From an uncultured Clostridia bacterium (lineage in GTDB: Bacteria; Bacillota; Clostridia; RUG12999): a stretch of 53,082 nt of DNA. Position 1 is the stretch's first letter, and every line of letters starts with the position of its first letter. Shown piece after piece: positions 27,601 through 36,292 of the stretch. The notes under the pieces are model-generated. The model saw only the letters and a program-made list of their open reading frames with translations. It did no database searches and was not told where the DNA came from. The stretch spans positions 1 to 53,082 of the forward strand of contig CAKVOK010000018.1 of the NCBI GenBank assembly GCA_934792465.1, read 5' to 3'. Both the position numbers and the translations under genes were made by a program.

Positions 27601-27704
27601 GAGATACGGTAGGAATGATGCTTAGTGACAACGGACGTTATTGTCCTATCGGTACGGCATCGTTTGACGAAAATCTCAACATGACGTTTATACCGGCAAA
27701 CTAA
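24693..27704 (+). CDS. Surface putative glycoside hydrolase with discoidin-like, SLH and DUF4832-like parts
   Basis: A 1003-residue secreted protein. After a signal peptide (ending YAYAAE near residue 25) comes one discoidin-like module with the signature TWNEFRIDELEFYG (about 157-170), a small beta domain, degenerate SLH repeats (about 250-420), and a TIM-barrel-like catalytic region (about 430-760) resembling DUF4832 proteins and GH42-type enzymes: LKNPYMGFFSYY, RTPWAFFQPSKDVYDF, LDVGTLGVWGEGHT. Glu595 in WGEGH is a candidate acid/base residue. A C-terminal beta-sandwich follows. It is probably an exo-acting or debranching enzyme on the cell surface that prepares glycans for import, but its substrate cannot be deduced. 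It overlaps the previous gene (ATGA), so the two are translationally coupled. Confidence 0.78.
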   Translation: MKRTITLILASMLIICTLGIYAYAAETNIIKSAKITTDIPPKSGYPIERIADGKTNTPGVSDNKLESYSFPYYIELDFGGYTAELSKLKIYTMYGLNSGITNFDVAVMKDGEWNTVRKSIELKWDTSLPTPEERTIYFTEKPTAEKYRLIINNATLTWNEFRIDELEFYGSINGVADKKDISAFKAPYLLKSSSGNTTLPKTIQIKTKSGEEAELNVNWDNNTLDSEGVYSVSGTIDYYTEKPKALVDVYNINRDISVYSGNWAYETIKKSVQIGLLGSIDLSGTKDFTCRDAALIMFRKGKIDMQFISENYTEPEYPIYSSIKQAGLFDGIINGDFVPSRTLTRLEAVKLITKYSAMTGISKTTECDMAYTDIANLSAADKEVLKTAYEYGLIRNAAVFRPNDKITLGEFLSIAPQKSGTDGYIEKEYTDNGKVLKNPYMGFFSYYTDNGTLKYDVDYPNSEYFTSVTGLTSVYIRTPWAFFQPSKDVYDFSLIDAMIEKFKRVGYQICLRITASETGDEYATPKWVFEEGAAEYRWDTSKGGPTSSGGAVAPEYDDPIFLEYLEQFIAELAKRYDGNPNISFLDVGTLGVWGEGHTSNSGYEISETAVRAQLDIYSKYFKKTKVVFMDNTHKFLNVKDYAIEKGFGYRNDSFTGSFDQAPYWTRDRLERLEGFWQQAPVAMELCHYDWMVSNDYWKGGEGLYDLIWDNHASYLGLHGYSLEMEKGNHDLFEKLSRRIGYRILPEQVSLSAKAVKAGNLSLKAMWKNLGVAPCYEGAYPAITLKDKDGNIVSVMVDSDFNVNALGVAPEGAAEGVMEENNFKLHALLPGGIYEAYLSLGSLSGTPEIAMPIDGDDGERRYYLGDVTVVSDYKVSAVKNADNSLELTFDVHDTCGSYSYFWPQITFFDASKGERGLAADYTLSLRDLHQNFQTAVTNKSKYTCSAEIKASQSMAGKTYNVYYSMHNLAKGDTVGMMLSDNGRYCPIGTASFDENLNMTFIPAN

Positions 27705-27712
27705 AAAAGTAT

Positions 27713-27752
27713 CATGCACTATCCTCAAAGTGATTTTGTGCGATAGTGCATG
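27713..27752. promoter_or_regulatory. Perfect 11-bp inverted repeat between surface and intracellular enzyme genes
   Basis: CATGCACTATC (27713-27723) and GATAGTGCATG (27742-27752) are exact reverse complements around an 18-base loop, itself with a CAAA/TTTG pairing. No T-run follows, so it is not a typical terminator. It stands 11 bases before the ribosome binding site of the next gene and may be a processing or stability hairpin that separates expression of the two gene blocks. Confidence 0.6.
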
Positions 27753-27776
27753 AGTTTATCCCGGAGGTATATAAAG

Positions 27777-29291
27777 ATGAAATATGAAATATTTAACGGC
27801 AATGAATTTATATATGAAAATTCCTGCGGAAGTGCAGAAGCCCCGAAACTTTATTCCGCAAGAAATTCTTTCTGCGGTATGCAGATTAAAATATATTCGA
27901 ACGGCAAGATAAGACTTTATACCGAAAACTCAAATATTAAGTCCGAAATTTTCAGACTGCTTCCCGTGAGGGTAAACAGAAATTCGGATTATACCGATGT
28001 TCTCGATACCGAACAGACAAGCCGAGAGGAAATGAAAAAATATTATACGGCACAAGCTCCGTTTATTGTATACGACCCTATTGTGCCTCTTGAAAACAAT
28101 TGTGCGGAATGTAACGAAGCATTGTACATATATATTCGGTTTGAAATTCCGAAAGAACTTTTTCCCGGAACATACACAGGAAATTTTGTAATCGAAAGCA
28201 ACGAAGAAACCGAAAAAATTCCGTTCAATATAACGGTTTACAATGCATGCGTAAATGATAAGCCTAAATTCAATCTGATTCATTGGTGGGGTATGCCGCA
28301 GATGTCGGACAAGAATTTTGATTTTCTGAATGATTTGGACGATATAATAAAGCTTGCAAGATATTCTCATCAGAATTATATTAATTTGTTCGGCAGGCTG
28401 TTTTCGTTTAAAGGTGGGAAATTTGACTTTACACTTGTCGAAAAATATATAAAAAAGCTTCTCGATATGGGGTTTGAAAAAATAGAATCACCGCAACTTA
28501 CAAGTATATACAAATCCGTAATCGAACCTATAGCAAAGTGCGGTATTGACAGCGAAGCAGGCTGTATGCTTACGGAACGTTTTCTGAGGGAATGGTACGG
28601 ATGTCTTGAGAAAAACGGCTGGACGAAAATCACAATACAGCACGTATTTGACGAGCCTAAGGAAAAAGATATCCCGAGATACAAGCATTTTGCAGAGCTG
28701 ATACACAAAAATATGCCGGGCATACCGACGGCAGACGCAATTTTGACCGACAAAGCGCTTGAATTTGCCGATATAGCAATACCTACAACGAGATTTTATC
28801 AATTAAACAAAGAAATTTACCGGAATTTCCGCAAAAACGGCGGCAAGCTGTGGCTGTATACGTGCTGCTGGCCGAGTGCCCCGTATCTCAACAGATTTCT
28901 TGATATGCCGCTGCTGAGCGTAAGGTTTATTCATTGGCTGTGTTTCAGGGAGAATGTAGACGGCTATCTGCATTGGGGATTTTGCACCGGTGTTAAAGGC
29001 AATGACGTATACTTAAATCCCTCTGTCAAATTCAAAGAATTCGGCGTAGACAGCGAGCAGTATCTGCCTGCCGGCGATACCAACATAGTATATCCGTATA
29101 ACGGCGGTTTCATAGGCAGTATGCGCCTTGAGGCGCTGCGTGCCGGCATTGAAGACTTTGATTTGTTTACACAATTGGGCGAAAAATCAAAACGTATAAT
29201 AAACAGCTGTGTTACGGAAAACATGACAGGAATATATGACATAAAAAACTTTGATGAAGCGTTAAAAAATCTTCTGGAGGAACTGAAATGA
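27777..29291 (+). CDS. DUF4091-type (GH123-like) putative glycoside hydrolase
   Basis: A cytosolic protein of 504 residues without signal peptide. A beta-rich N-terminal part (about 1-160, with PKELFPGTYTGNFVI, typical of the sandwich before DUF4091) is followed by a TIM barrel. The motif HVFDEP holds Asp292-Glu293, the pair that in GH123 beta-N-acetylgalactosaminidases supports substrate-assisted catalysis. Further typical segments are WLYTCCWPSAPYLNRFLDMPLLSVRFIHW-like and RLEALRAGIEDFDLF near the end. Start ATG 27777 has GGAGG (27763-27767) nine bases away; the in-frame ATG at 27750 lies inside the hairpin and is rejected. It overlaps the GH2 gene by four bases. A terminal beta-GalNAc or related sugar is the likely substrate, by family inference. 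Confidence 0.8.
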   Translation: MKYEIFNGNEFIYENSCGSAEAPKLYSARNSFCGMQIKIYSNGKIRLYTENSNIKSEIFRLLPVRVNRNSDYTDVLDTEQTSREEMKKYYTAQAPFIVYDPIVPLENNCAECNEALYIYIRFEIPKELFPGTYTGNFVIESNEETEKIPFNITVYNACVNDKPKFNLIHWWGMPQMSDKNFDFLNDLDDIIKLARYSHQNYINLFGRLFSFKGGKFDFTLVEKYIKKLLDMGFEKIESPQLTSIYKSVIEPIAKCGIDSEAGCMLTERFLREWYGCLEKNGWTKITIQHVFDEPKEKDIPRYKHFAELIHKNMPGIPTADAILTDKALEFADIAIPTTRFYQLNKEIYRNFRKNGGKLWLYTCCWPSAPYLNRFLDMPLLSVRFIHWLCFRENVDGYLHWGFCTGVKGNDVYLNPSVKFKEFGVDSEQYLPAGDTNIVYPYNGGFIGSMRLEALRAGIEDFDLFTQLGEKSKRIINSCVTENMTGIYDIKNFDEALKNLLEELK

Positions 29292-32230
29292 CAGAAAAAT
29301 ACTACGAAAACCCTGCGATAACCGGAGTAAACAAGTGCGAATACAGAGCATGGTTCATACCGTATACGGATATAGAAACGGCACTTTGCGGAAGTTTCGG
29401 ACTTTCCGAAGCATATCTATCCTTAAACGGTTGCTGGGATTTTAAATATTATGCCACGATAGCAGACGCTTTCGGCGAATTTGACTGCGGTTTTGAAAAT
29501 ACCGAATTTACCGAAAAAACAGATGTTCCGTCGGTATGGCAAATGAATGGTTATGACAGGCTACAATATGTAAACTATCTTTATCCGTATCCGTGCAATC
29601 CGCCATATACGGCTTCCGACAATCCGGTGGGAATATACAGGCGAAGCCTTTACATATCGGGCAAAAGATTGAAAAAGAAAAACCATATTGTATTTGAGGG
29701 TGTAAATTCCTGCTTTTATTTATATATAAACGGCAAATTTGCAGGCTTTTCAAAAAGCAGCAGAGCAATGGCGGAGTTTGATATTTCGGATTTTTTGACT
29801 GTCGGCGAAAACACCGTGACGGTTGCTGTGCTGAAATGGTGTGACGGGTCTTATATGGAAGATCAGGACACATGGCGTTTTTCGGGAATTTATCGTGATA
29901 TATATTTGCTGAGTCGCGAAGAGGATTATATTGAGGACGTATATATCAAAACGGATACGAAAAGCTTTGAGTGTGAAATAAAATCCGGCGGAAAGAAGTT
30001 TGAAATATTGCTTTTTGACGCCGAAAACAAATGTATCGACAGGTTTGAAACAACAGAGAAAAATTTCAAATCGGATATGGACAATCCGATTTTGTGGAAC
30101 GAGGACAATCCGTATTTATATACTCTTATAATAAAGAACGGAAACGAATATTTGCGATTTAAGATAGGATTCAGAAAAATCGAAATAAAAAACAGTGTGT
30201 TTATGCTGAACGGCAAAGCCGTAAAATTCAAGGGCGTAAATCGCCATGATTTCAGCTGCAAATTCGGTACGGCGGTAAATTACGAGGATATGGAGCATGA
30301 CATAATTCTTATGAAGCAGCACAATATAAACGCTGTCAGAACATCTCACTATCCGAATGCCCCGCGTTTCTTGGAATTGTGCGACGAATACGGTATATAC
30401 GTTACAGATGAGGCGGATATAGAAACTCACGGCGGCGACTGGGCAGGCAGATATGATACGCTTACCTCCGATAAGGAGTGGACTCACGCTTTTGTTGACA
30501 GAATGAAAAGTCTTGTTGAAAGAGATAAGAATCATGCCTGTGTTTTAATCTGGAGTCTTGGCAACGAATCGGGATATGGAGTCAATCATATCGAAATGGC
30601 GAAATGGGCAAAGCAGCGTGACGGCAGACCGCTAATATATGAGAATATGACAAGACAGCGGCTCGGACTGGACGACAGCATCTTTGACATTTACGGCATA
30701 CCGATGTATACAAGTCCGCAATATCTTGAGAAATTTGTGCGCAGCAGAAAAGATAAAAGACCGGTACTGCTTATCGAGTATGCTCATGCAATGGGCAACG
30801 GCCCCGGAGATTTTAAAGATTATTTCAACGTATTTTATAAATACAAACAGCTGATGGGCGGATTCGTATGGGAATGGTGTGACCAGCTCATATATACCGG
30901 TGAGGAAAACGGAAAAAGTGCGTATAAGTACGGCGGTGATTTCGGTGATTATCCCAATGACGGAAATTTCTGTGCCGACGGAATGGTTACTGCGGACAAA
31001 AAGCCCAATATCGGTCTTATGGAATATAAGCAGGCAGCTTCTCCGATACAAATATGTCATGACGGTGAAATTAAGCTTATAAACCGTTCAAACTTCTCCG
31101 ATTTGAGCGAATATCTGCTTGTATACGAATGTATTGAAAACGAGTGTATAAAATCCGAGGAAACGCTGAATATTAAGCTTGCTCCCGGCAGAACAAAGCT
31201 TTTGGATATGCCGCAGAACTGTGACAGAATAAATATCAGGCTGCACAGAAAACACAGTACACGGTGGTGCGGAATGTATCACAATGCAGGCGAATATCAG
31301 ATTGTATTGAAAAACAATTCGGAACGCACTCTCCCCCATTCCGCTTCTGATATATCATATTCGGAAACGGAGCGGGAAATAAACATCGCAGGCGAAAGCT
31401 TTAATTATACCTTTGACAAGTATTACGGCGGATTTTCAAAAATTGAATTTAACGGCACGGAAATGATTGGCAAAACCACACGGTTTGAAATATGGCGTGC
31501 ACCCATAGATAACGATGTACCGATGCTTGAAAAGTGGAAACAACATTTTTACGATACCGCTTCACAAAAAGTATATTCCTGCATAGTTTCGGAAACCGAA
31601 AAAGGTATTGAAATTAAAACGGTTATGTCCTTGTGTACTCTTGTAAGAGCGCCCGTGTTTAAAATCGAAATGATAAACAAAATAGAGCCGAACGGCAAGA
31701 TTCATTTCAATATTTGTGCGGTTAAAACAGAGATAACAAAAGAAGCAAATATGTATATGCCGAGGTTCGGTCTGGAGCTTGTAATGCCGAAAGGGAACGA
31801 ATACGTGAAATATTTCGGTCGGGGTGAAAATGAAAGCTATATTGACAAAAAGCTTTCGTCAAAGCTTGGCGTATATTCGGCAGAGGTCGGCGAACTGTTT
31901 ACGGATTATGTACGGCCGCAGGAAAGCGGAAGTCATGCGGAAACAAAATGGTTCTATGTCGGCAGACATAACGGTGTGGGTTTATATGCGGAATCTGCAC
32001 GGGAATTTTCGTTTAATGCGTCGCATTATCATATATGTGAGCTTGAAGCAAAAAAACATAATACGGAGCTTATCCCTGCGGAAGAAACGATTATATATAT
32101 CGATTATAAAATGAGCGGAGTCGGGTCGTGCATATGCGGTCCGAGTTTGAAGAATGAATACAGATTTAATGATGAAAAATTTGAATTTGATTTTTCTGTC
32201 ACTCCGATAAACAGATTCGGGGTATTGTAG
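29288..32230 (+). CDS. lacZ: Beta-galactosidase, glycoside hydrolase family 2
   Basis: A 980-residue LacZ-type enzyme that removes terminal beta-galactose from oligosaccharides in the cytoplasm (no signal peptide). Domain order is standard: sugar-binding jelly roll (about 50-215: SLNGCWDFKYY, VPSVWQMNGYD, NPVGIYRR), immunoglobulin-like domain, TIM barrel (about 315-610), a further sandwich, and the small-chain domain (about 690-975). The acid/base Glu427 lies in WSLGNES, the nucleophile Glu497 in LIEYAHAMGN, and RHDFS, RTSHYPN and DEADIETHG are intact. It is translationally coupled to the GH123-like gene by an ATGA overlap. Beta-galactosidases of this type act on lactose or host-type glycans; the genomic setting favours the latter. 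Confidence 0.95.
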   Translation: MTEKYYENPAITGVNKCEYRAWFIPYTDIETALCGSFGLSEAYLSLNGCWDFKYYATIADAFGEFDCGFENTEFTEKTDVPSVWQMNGYDRLQYVNYLYPYPCNPPYTASDNPVGIYRRSLYISGKRLKKKNHIVFEGVNSCFYLYINGKFAGFSKSSRAMAEFDISDFLTVGENTVTVAVLKWCDGSYMEDQDTWRFSGIYRDIYLLSREEDYIEDVYIKTDTKSFECEIKSGGKKFEILLFDAENKCIDRFETTEKNFKSDMDNPILWNEDNPYLYTLIIKNGNEYLRFKIGFRKIEIKNSVFMLNGKAVKFKGVNRHDFSCKFGTAVNYEDMEHDIILMKQHNINAVRTSHYPNAPRFLELCDEYGIYVTDEADIETHGGDWAGRYDTLTSDKEWTHAFVDRMKSLVERDKNHACVLIWSLGNESGYGVNHIEMAKWAKQRDGRPLIYENMTRQRLGLDDSIFDIYGIPMYTSPQYLEKFVRSRKDKRPVLLIEYAHAMGNGPGDFKDYFNVFYKYKQLMGGFVWEWCDQLIYTGEENGKSAYKYGGDFGDYPNDGNFCADGMVTADKKPNIGLMEYKQAASPIQICHDGEIKLINRSNFSDLSEYLLVYECIENECIKSEETLNIKLAPGRTKLLDMPQNCDRINIRLHRKHSTRWCGMYHNAGEYQIVLKNNSERTLPHSASDISYSETEREINIAGESFNYTFDKYYGGFSKIEFNGTEMIGKTTRFEIWRAPIDNDVPMLEKWKQHFYDTASQKVYSCIVSETEKGIEIKTVMSLCTLVRAPVFKIEMINKIEPNGKIHFNICAVKTEITKEANMYMPRFGLELVMPKGNEYVKYFGRGENESYIDKKLSSKLGVYSAEVGELFTDYVRPQESGSHAETKWFYVGRHNGVGLYAESAREFSFNASHYHICELEAKKHNTELIPAEETIIYIDYKMSGVGSCICGPSLKNEYRFNDEKFEFDFSVTPINRFGVL

Positions 32231-32245
32231 AAAGGATTTGGGAAA

Positions 32246-34105
32246 ATGAGTTTAATTGACAGATATGTAAAGGAAACTGGCGGCGAGCTTGAAATAAGCG
32301 CTTCATCACGGATAAATACAGAAGATTCGGTGATAAATCAGCTTTTGCAAAACAAATTGTATACTTCAAAAAGCGGTGCAGATATTAATTTTATAAAAGA
32401 AGTTCCGTCTGATATAATCGGAAAACTCGGGAATATATACAAACCCAATGACGAGGGATATATAATAGAAATCGGTGACAATTCGGTAAATATATATTCC
32501 CTGACGGAAAGAGGACTGTTTTTTGCGGCGAATGCACTTGTCCGCCATACGAATTGCGGGATAATTAAAAAAGGGATGATTTACAATTATCCGTTAAAGC
32601 CGATAAGAGGTGCAAAAGTCTATATTCCCGCAAGAAAAGATATTGAATATTTCAAAGAATTTATAGATTTCTGTTCATATTACGGATATAATACGCTTAT
32701 GTTGGAAATAGGCGGAGCTATGCAATATGAACGCCATCCGGAAATAAACACCGCATGGGAAAAATATTGCGAAAAGTTCAACGATTATCAGGGACAAAGC
32801 CTTGACATTCAGAATGCACCGAGATGGGCAAGAAATTCAATACATATGGAAAACGGCGGCGGAAGCTTTCTCCGCAAAGACGAGCTTCGTGAACTTATCG
32901 ATTATGTAAAGGCAAGACATATCGAGATTATTCCGGAGGTTCCGCTGTTATCTCACAGCGATTATATCCTGGCGGCACATCCGGAGCTCCGGGAGCGAAA
33001 AGAGGACGATTTGCCCGATACATACTGCCCGTCAAATCTGGATGTATATAAAATAGTTTTTGATATTTTGGACGAAGTAACGGAGCTGTTTAAGCCTAAA
33101 ATGATAAATATAGGACATGATGAATATTTCTCCGTTGCACTGTGCGAAAAGTGCCGCAAAAAGGATCCGGCAAGAATTTTTGCCGATGACATAATGAAAA
33201 TAAAAGCATACTTAGATAAGTATAATGTGAAAACCATGATGTGGTCGGAAATGCTGCTTAATGCTATCGGGAAACAGGGACAGTCTTGGGGCGGAAGTCA
33301 TAAATATGTACTTAATATGCGCACAAACGAGTTTTTGGAAGAGCGCCCCGCAACGTATCGTGCAATTGATATGATTTCAAAAGATATAATAATGTTCAAC
33401 TGGTACTGGAGCATAAGTCCGTCTTATGAAAAGCTGTTCAAGGAAAAGGGATTTGACGCTTTATTCGGCAACTTCTATTCTCTTACATTTAATAATTTTA
33501 ATGAACGCCTGCCGTATTTCAACGGTATAGTAATATCAAACTGGAGTTCTATGAACAGAGAACATATGCAGAGAAACGGCATTTTTATTAATATGGCGTA
33601 TGCCGCAAAAATGCTTTGGTGCAGCAATTTTGATGAGGATAAATTCGAAGAGAATTTTATGGAAGCCTCTGATGATATATTCAATTACCGCTTAACGAAC
33701 GGAAGATATTTGTATATAACTCATTATACAAACGTACACAAAGAACACCCGTCTTTCGTTGACGGATTCATGATTGATAAAAAAGACGATTATCTCGGCC
33801 GCTATGTGATAGAATATACAGACGGTACTTCCGATGAGATACCGCTGTATTATAATTTAAACATAGGAACGGGAAAATGCGATTTTGAGAGGTTCCCCGG
33901 CGTCGAGCAGGACGGTATGACATTCCCTTCACAGGTGAAAGAAGCAACCTATAGCTGCAAGACAGTAAAAATAGGAGAGCAAATTGCGTATACGTACGCA
34001 TTTCCGACAGAAAAAGATATAATCGCCGTCAAAAAGGTTGAGGACAGCAAGTACGGCAAAAACATTGAAGTGGAGGAAATCCGCATTAAGGAGTATTTAA
34101 AGTGA
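32246..34105 (+). CDS. GH20-family beta-N-acetylhexosaminidase-like enzyme
   Basis: A cytosolic protein of 619 residues. A small alpha/beta domain at the start (about 1-125, as in GH20 enzymes) is followed by a TIM barrel opening with PLKPIRGAKVYIPARKDIEYFKEF. The catalytic Asp-Glu pair is visible in NIGHDEYF (Asp292, Glu293), where classical GH20 enzymes have GGDE. A tryptophan-rich pocket (FNWYWS, ISNWSS) and a beta-rich tail follow. GH20 enzymes release terminal beta-GlcNAc or beta-GalNAc by substrate-assisted catalysis. The RGAK start and HDE rather than GDE mark a divergent subgroup, so specificity is uncertain. It is 15 bases after the GH2 gene and its end overlaps the next gene (GTGA). 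Confidence 0.82.
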   Translation: MSLIDRYVKETGGELEISASSRINTEDSVINQLLQNKLYTSKSGADINFIKEVPSDIIGKLGNIYKPNDEGYIIEIGDNSVNIYSLTERGLFFAANALVRHTNCGIIKKGMIYNYPLKPIRGAKVYIPARKDIEYFKEFIDFCSYYGYNTLMLEIGGAMQYERHPEINTAWEKYCEKFNDYQGQSLDIQNAPRWARNSIHMENGGGSFLRKDELRELIDYVKARHIEIIPEVPLLSHSDYILAAHPELRERKEDDLPDTYCPSNLDVYKIVFDILDEVTELFKPKMINIGHDEYFSVALCEKCRKKDPARIFADDIMKIKAYLDKYNVKTMMWSEMLLNAIGKQGQSWGGSHKYVLNMRTNEFLEERPATYRAIDMISKDIIMFNWYWSISPSYEKLFKEKGFDALFGNFYSLTFNNFNERLPYFNGIVISNWSSMNREHMQRNGIFINMAYAAKMLWCSNFDEDKFEENFMEASDDIFNYRLTNGRYLYITHYTNVHKEHPSFVDGFMIDKKDDYLGRYVIEYTDGTSDEIPLYYNLNIGTGKCDFERFPGVEQDGMTFPSQVKEATYSCKTVKIGEQIAYTYAFPTEKDIIAVKKVEDSKYGKNIEVEEIRIKEYLK

Positions 34106-36186
34106 AAACAGAGATAATAACTATTCCCGGAGCGGAGATTACGGGAGTTAATCCGTTGCCGAAATTCAGAGAAAAGAAAGCAAGACTGCCGAAATGCGGC
34201 GACAGCATGACGGAGAAATTAAAAAAGGATTTGGGAGCAAACGTTAAGGTGTTGCCGTATTTGATGCAAGACAGATATTCACGTGAGAAAACGCCGCTGA
34301 AAATAAAGGTATGTATCCTTGAGAACGATTATTTAAAGGCTGTATTTATGCCTGAATACGGAGGGCGGCTGTATTCGCTTTTCGATAAAATCAACAACAA
34401 AGATTTGGTTATGAAAAATCCCGTTATTCAGCCTGCAAATCTTGCAATACGAAACGCATGGCTTTCCGGCGGCATTGAATGGAATATAGGCTCTCTCGGA
34501 CATACTTACACTACATGTGACAACGTCTTTGCCGCTTCAATGCATGACGGCAGCGGAAACGAATTTTTGCGCATATATGAATTTGAACGTTGTACAAATG
34601 TTTTTTGGCAGATAGATTTTCATTTGCCTAAAAATTCAAAACAGCTCTTTGCTCACGTGAAGATAGTAAATCCGTTTGATGAGGATACCACAACGTATTG
34701 GTGGACAAATATTGCCGTTGAGGACAGAGGAAAAACAAGAATTTTGTGTTCGGGAGAGAATGCAATTTTCACAAATAACGTTTTGGAATATGAAAAATTA
34801 CCGTATACAAGTGCCGTGCCGGGCACAGATATTTCATATCCGAGCAATTTATCAAGAAGCTTTGAATATTTCTTCCAACCAAACGAAAATGCCGAAACCG
34901 CATGGGAAGCTGCGGCATATGAGGACGGAAACGTATTTTACGAATGTTCGACTGCTCCGCTGCTGTACCGAAAGCTTTTTTGCTGGGGAAATCATCGGGG
35001 AGGCAAACATTGGCAGGAATTTTTATCGCAAAAAGGCAGCGGATATTATGCGGAAATACAGTCCGGTATTGCAAGATCGCAGTTACACGACAAAGTATTG
35101 CGTGCCAAAGAGCAGCTGGAGTGGACACAATGCTTCGGTGGCATGAAGCTTGATAAAAATATTTTGCACGACAGCGAATTTCATGAAGCAAATATGTATT
35201 TAAACGAAAATTTAAATATACAAAATAAGATTTATGAATACGACAAAGAAATGAGCCGGCTTGCCTGCAATGAGGTTGCGGCGGAGAGTATTATTCATAA
35301 CGGAAGCGGCTGGGGCGCACTTGAATGTATGCGTATGAATAAAGAAAATGATTCCAAAATACCGGAATCGATGTATTTCCCGAAAAGCACGCTGACTAAA
35401 ACACAGTATCCGTGGATTTATTTGCTTGAAAACGGAATTATGCCGGAGGAAAGTACGGATAAAATACCGGATTCGTGGCTTGTAAGTCCGAAATGGCTGG
35501 AGCTTATGAAAAGAGGCATTGAGCAAAACGGAGGGAAAACGTGGTACAGTATGCTGCATTACGGCACAGCGCTTTATGAGCAATATCCTTGCGGCAAAAT
35601 TGCTGCGGAAGCTCTGAAATGGGAGAAAAGAGCGGAATTTGAAGCGGAAGCGGAAAATGTGTGGCTTGAATCCGTCAGACTGCGTCCGTCGGTATGGGCA
35701 TACAGAAATCTTGCTGTTATGCAAAACGACCCCGAAGCCGCCGAAAAATATTATGATAAGGCATTCTCTCTAAATGCCGCAAAATATGATTTTTCTATTG
35801 CCGCCGAATATATAGAATTGCTGTGCAAAATGAAAAAATATCAGAAAGCATGGAATCTGTATATGTCTTTGCCGAAGAAAATTCAAACGGCAGACCGTGT
35901 AATGATTTGCATTTCAATTGCCGCTGCCGGCTTGAAAAACACCGAATATCTCGAAGAATTTTTCAAGCATGAGCATTTCGGTATTCGCGAAGGTGAAAAA
36001 ATTCTTACCGATGTATGGTTTAAATACTGTGCAATTCTCCTCGCACGAAAAAGAGGTACTGACAACCCTTCGGAAGAGCAGCTTAGCGAACTCGAAGCGG
36101 AAGCAATGAATCTGTGTCCTCCTCCGGAATATATAGATTTCAGAATGACGCTAAATGCCAACGAAAGATACAGAACGGAAGATTAG
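34102..36186 (+). CDS. DUF5107-domain protein with C-terminal TPR-like helices
   Basis: A 694-residue cytosolic protein. The first 360 residues fit DUF5107, a galactose mutarotase-like beta-supersandwich (landmarks: LENDYLKAVFMPEYGGRLYSLFDK, NAWLSGGIEWNIGSLGHT, YWWTNIAVE). The rest (about 420-690) is helical with repeated Trp/Ala/Glu-rich hairpins resembling tetratricopeptide repeats (VWAYRNLAVMQNDPEAAEKYYDKAFSLN). Such proteins are common in polysaccharide-use loci; by fold they may bind, isomerise or cleave a sugar, but the reaction is not established. It starts with GTG at 34102, eight bases after AAGGAG, overlapping the GH20 stop. It is the last gene of the glycan operon, followed by a terminator. 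Confidence 0.8.
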   Translation: MKTEIITIPGAEITGVNPLPKFREKKARLPKCGDSMTEKLKKDLGANVKVLPYLMQDRYSREKTPLKIKVCILENDYLKAVFMPEYGGRLYSLFDKINNKDLVMKNPVIQPANLAIRNAWLSGGIEWNIGSLGHTYTTCDNVFAASMHDGSGNEFLRIYEFERCTNVFWQIDFHLPKNSKQLFAHVKIVNPFDEDTTTYWWTNIAVEDRGKTRILCSGENAIFTNNVLEYEKLPYTSAVPGTDISYPSNLSRSFEYFFQPNENAETAWEAAAYEDGNVFYECSTAPLLYRKLFCWGNHRGGKHWQEFLSQKGSGYYAEIQSGIARSQLHDKVLRAKEQLEWTQCFGGMKLDKNILHDSEFHEANMYLNENLNIQNKIYEYDKEMSRLACNEVAAESIIHNGSGWGALECMRMNKENDSKIPESMYFPKSTLTKTQYPWIYLLENGIMPEESTDKIPDSWLVSPKWLELMKRGIEQNGGKTWYSMLHYGTALYEQYPCGKIAAEALKWEKRAEFEAEAENVWLESVRLRPSVWAYRNLAVMQNDPEAAEKYYDKAFSLNAAKYDFSIAAEYIELLCKMKKYQKAWNLYMSLPKKIQTADRVMICISIAAAGLKNTEYLEEFFKHEHFGIREGEKILTDVWFKYCAILLARKRGTDNPSEEQLSELEAEAMNLCPPPEYIDFRMTLNANERYRTED

Positions 36187-36191
36187 GAAAT

Positions 36192-36230
36192 TCGGTGCGT
36201 GCTTGTTTGGGTACGCACCGATATATTTTT
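36192..36230 (+). terminator. Terminator at the end of the glycan operon
   Basis: TCGGTGCGT (36192-36200) pairs exactly with ACGCACCGA (36213-36221), and ATATTTTT follows. This marks the end of the locus that starts near 12490. Confidence 0.85.
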
Positions 36231-36292
36231 CAAAAAATGAATAAAGCTGTTTTAAATGTTTAAAATAAAACAAGAAAGGAAAGTGATTTTTT

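Noticed and set aside
27750..27776. Upstream ATG of the DUF4091 gene
   Set aside because: It lies in the right arm of a hairpin without ribosome binding site; ATG 27777 has a good GGAGG.
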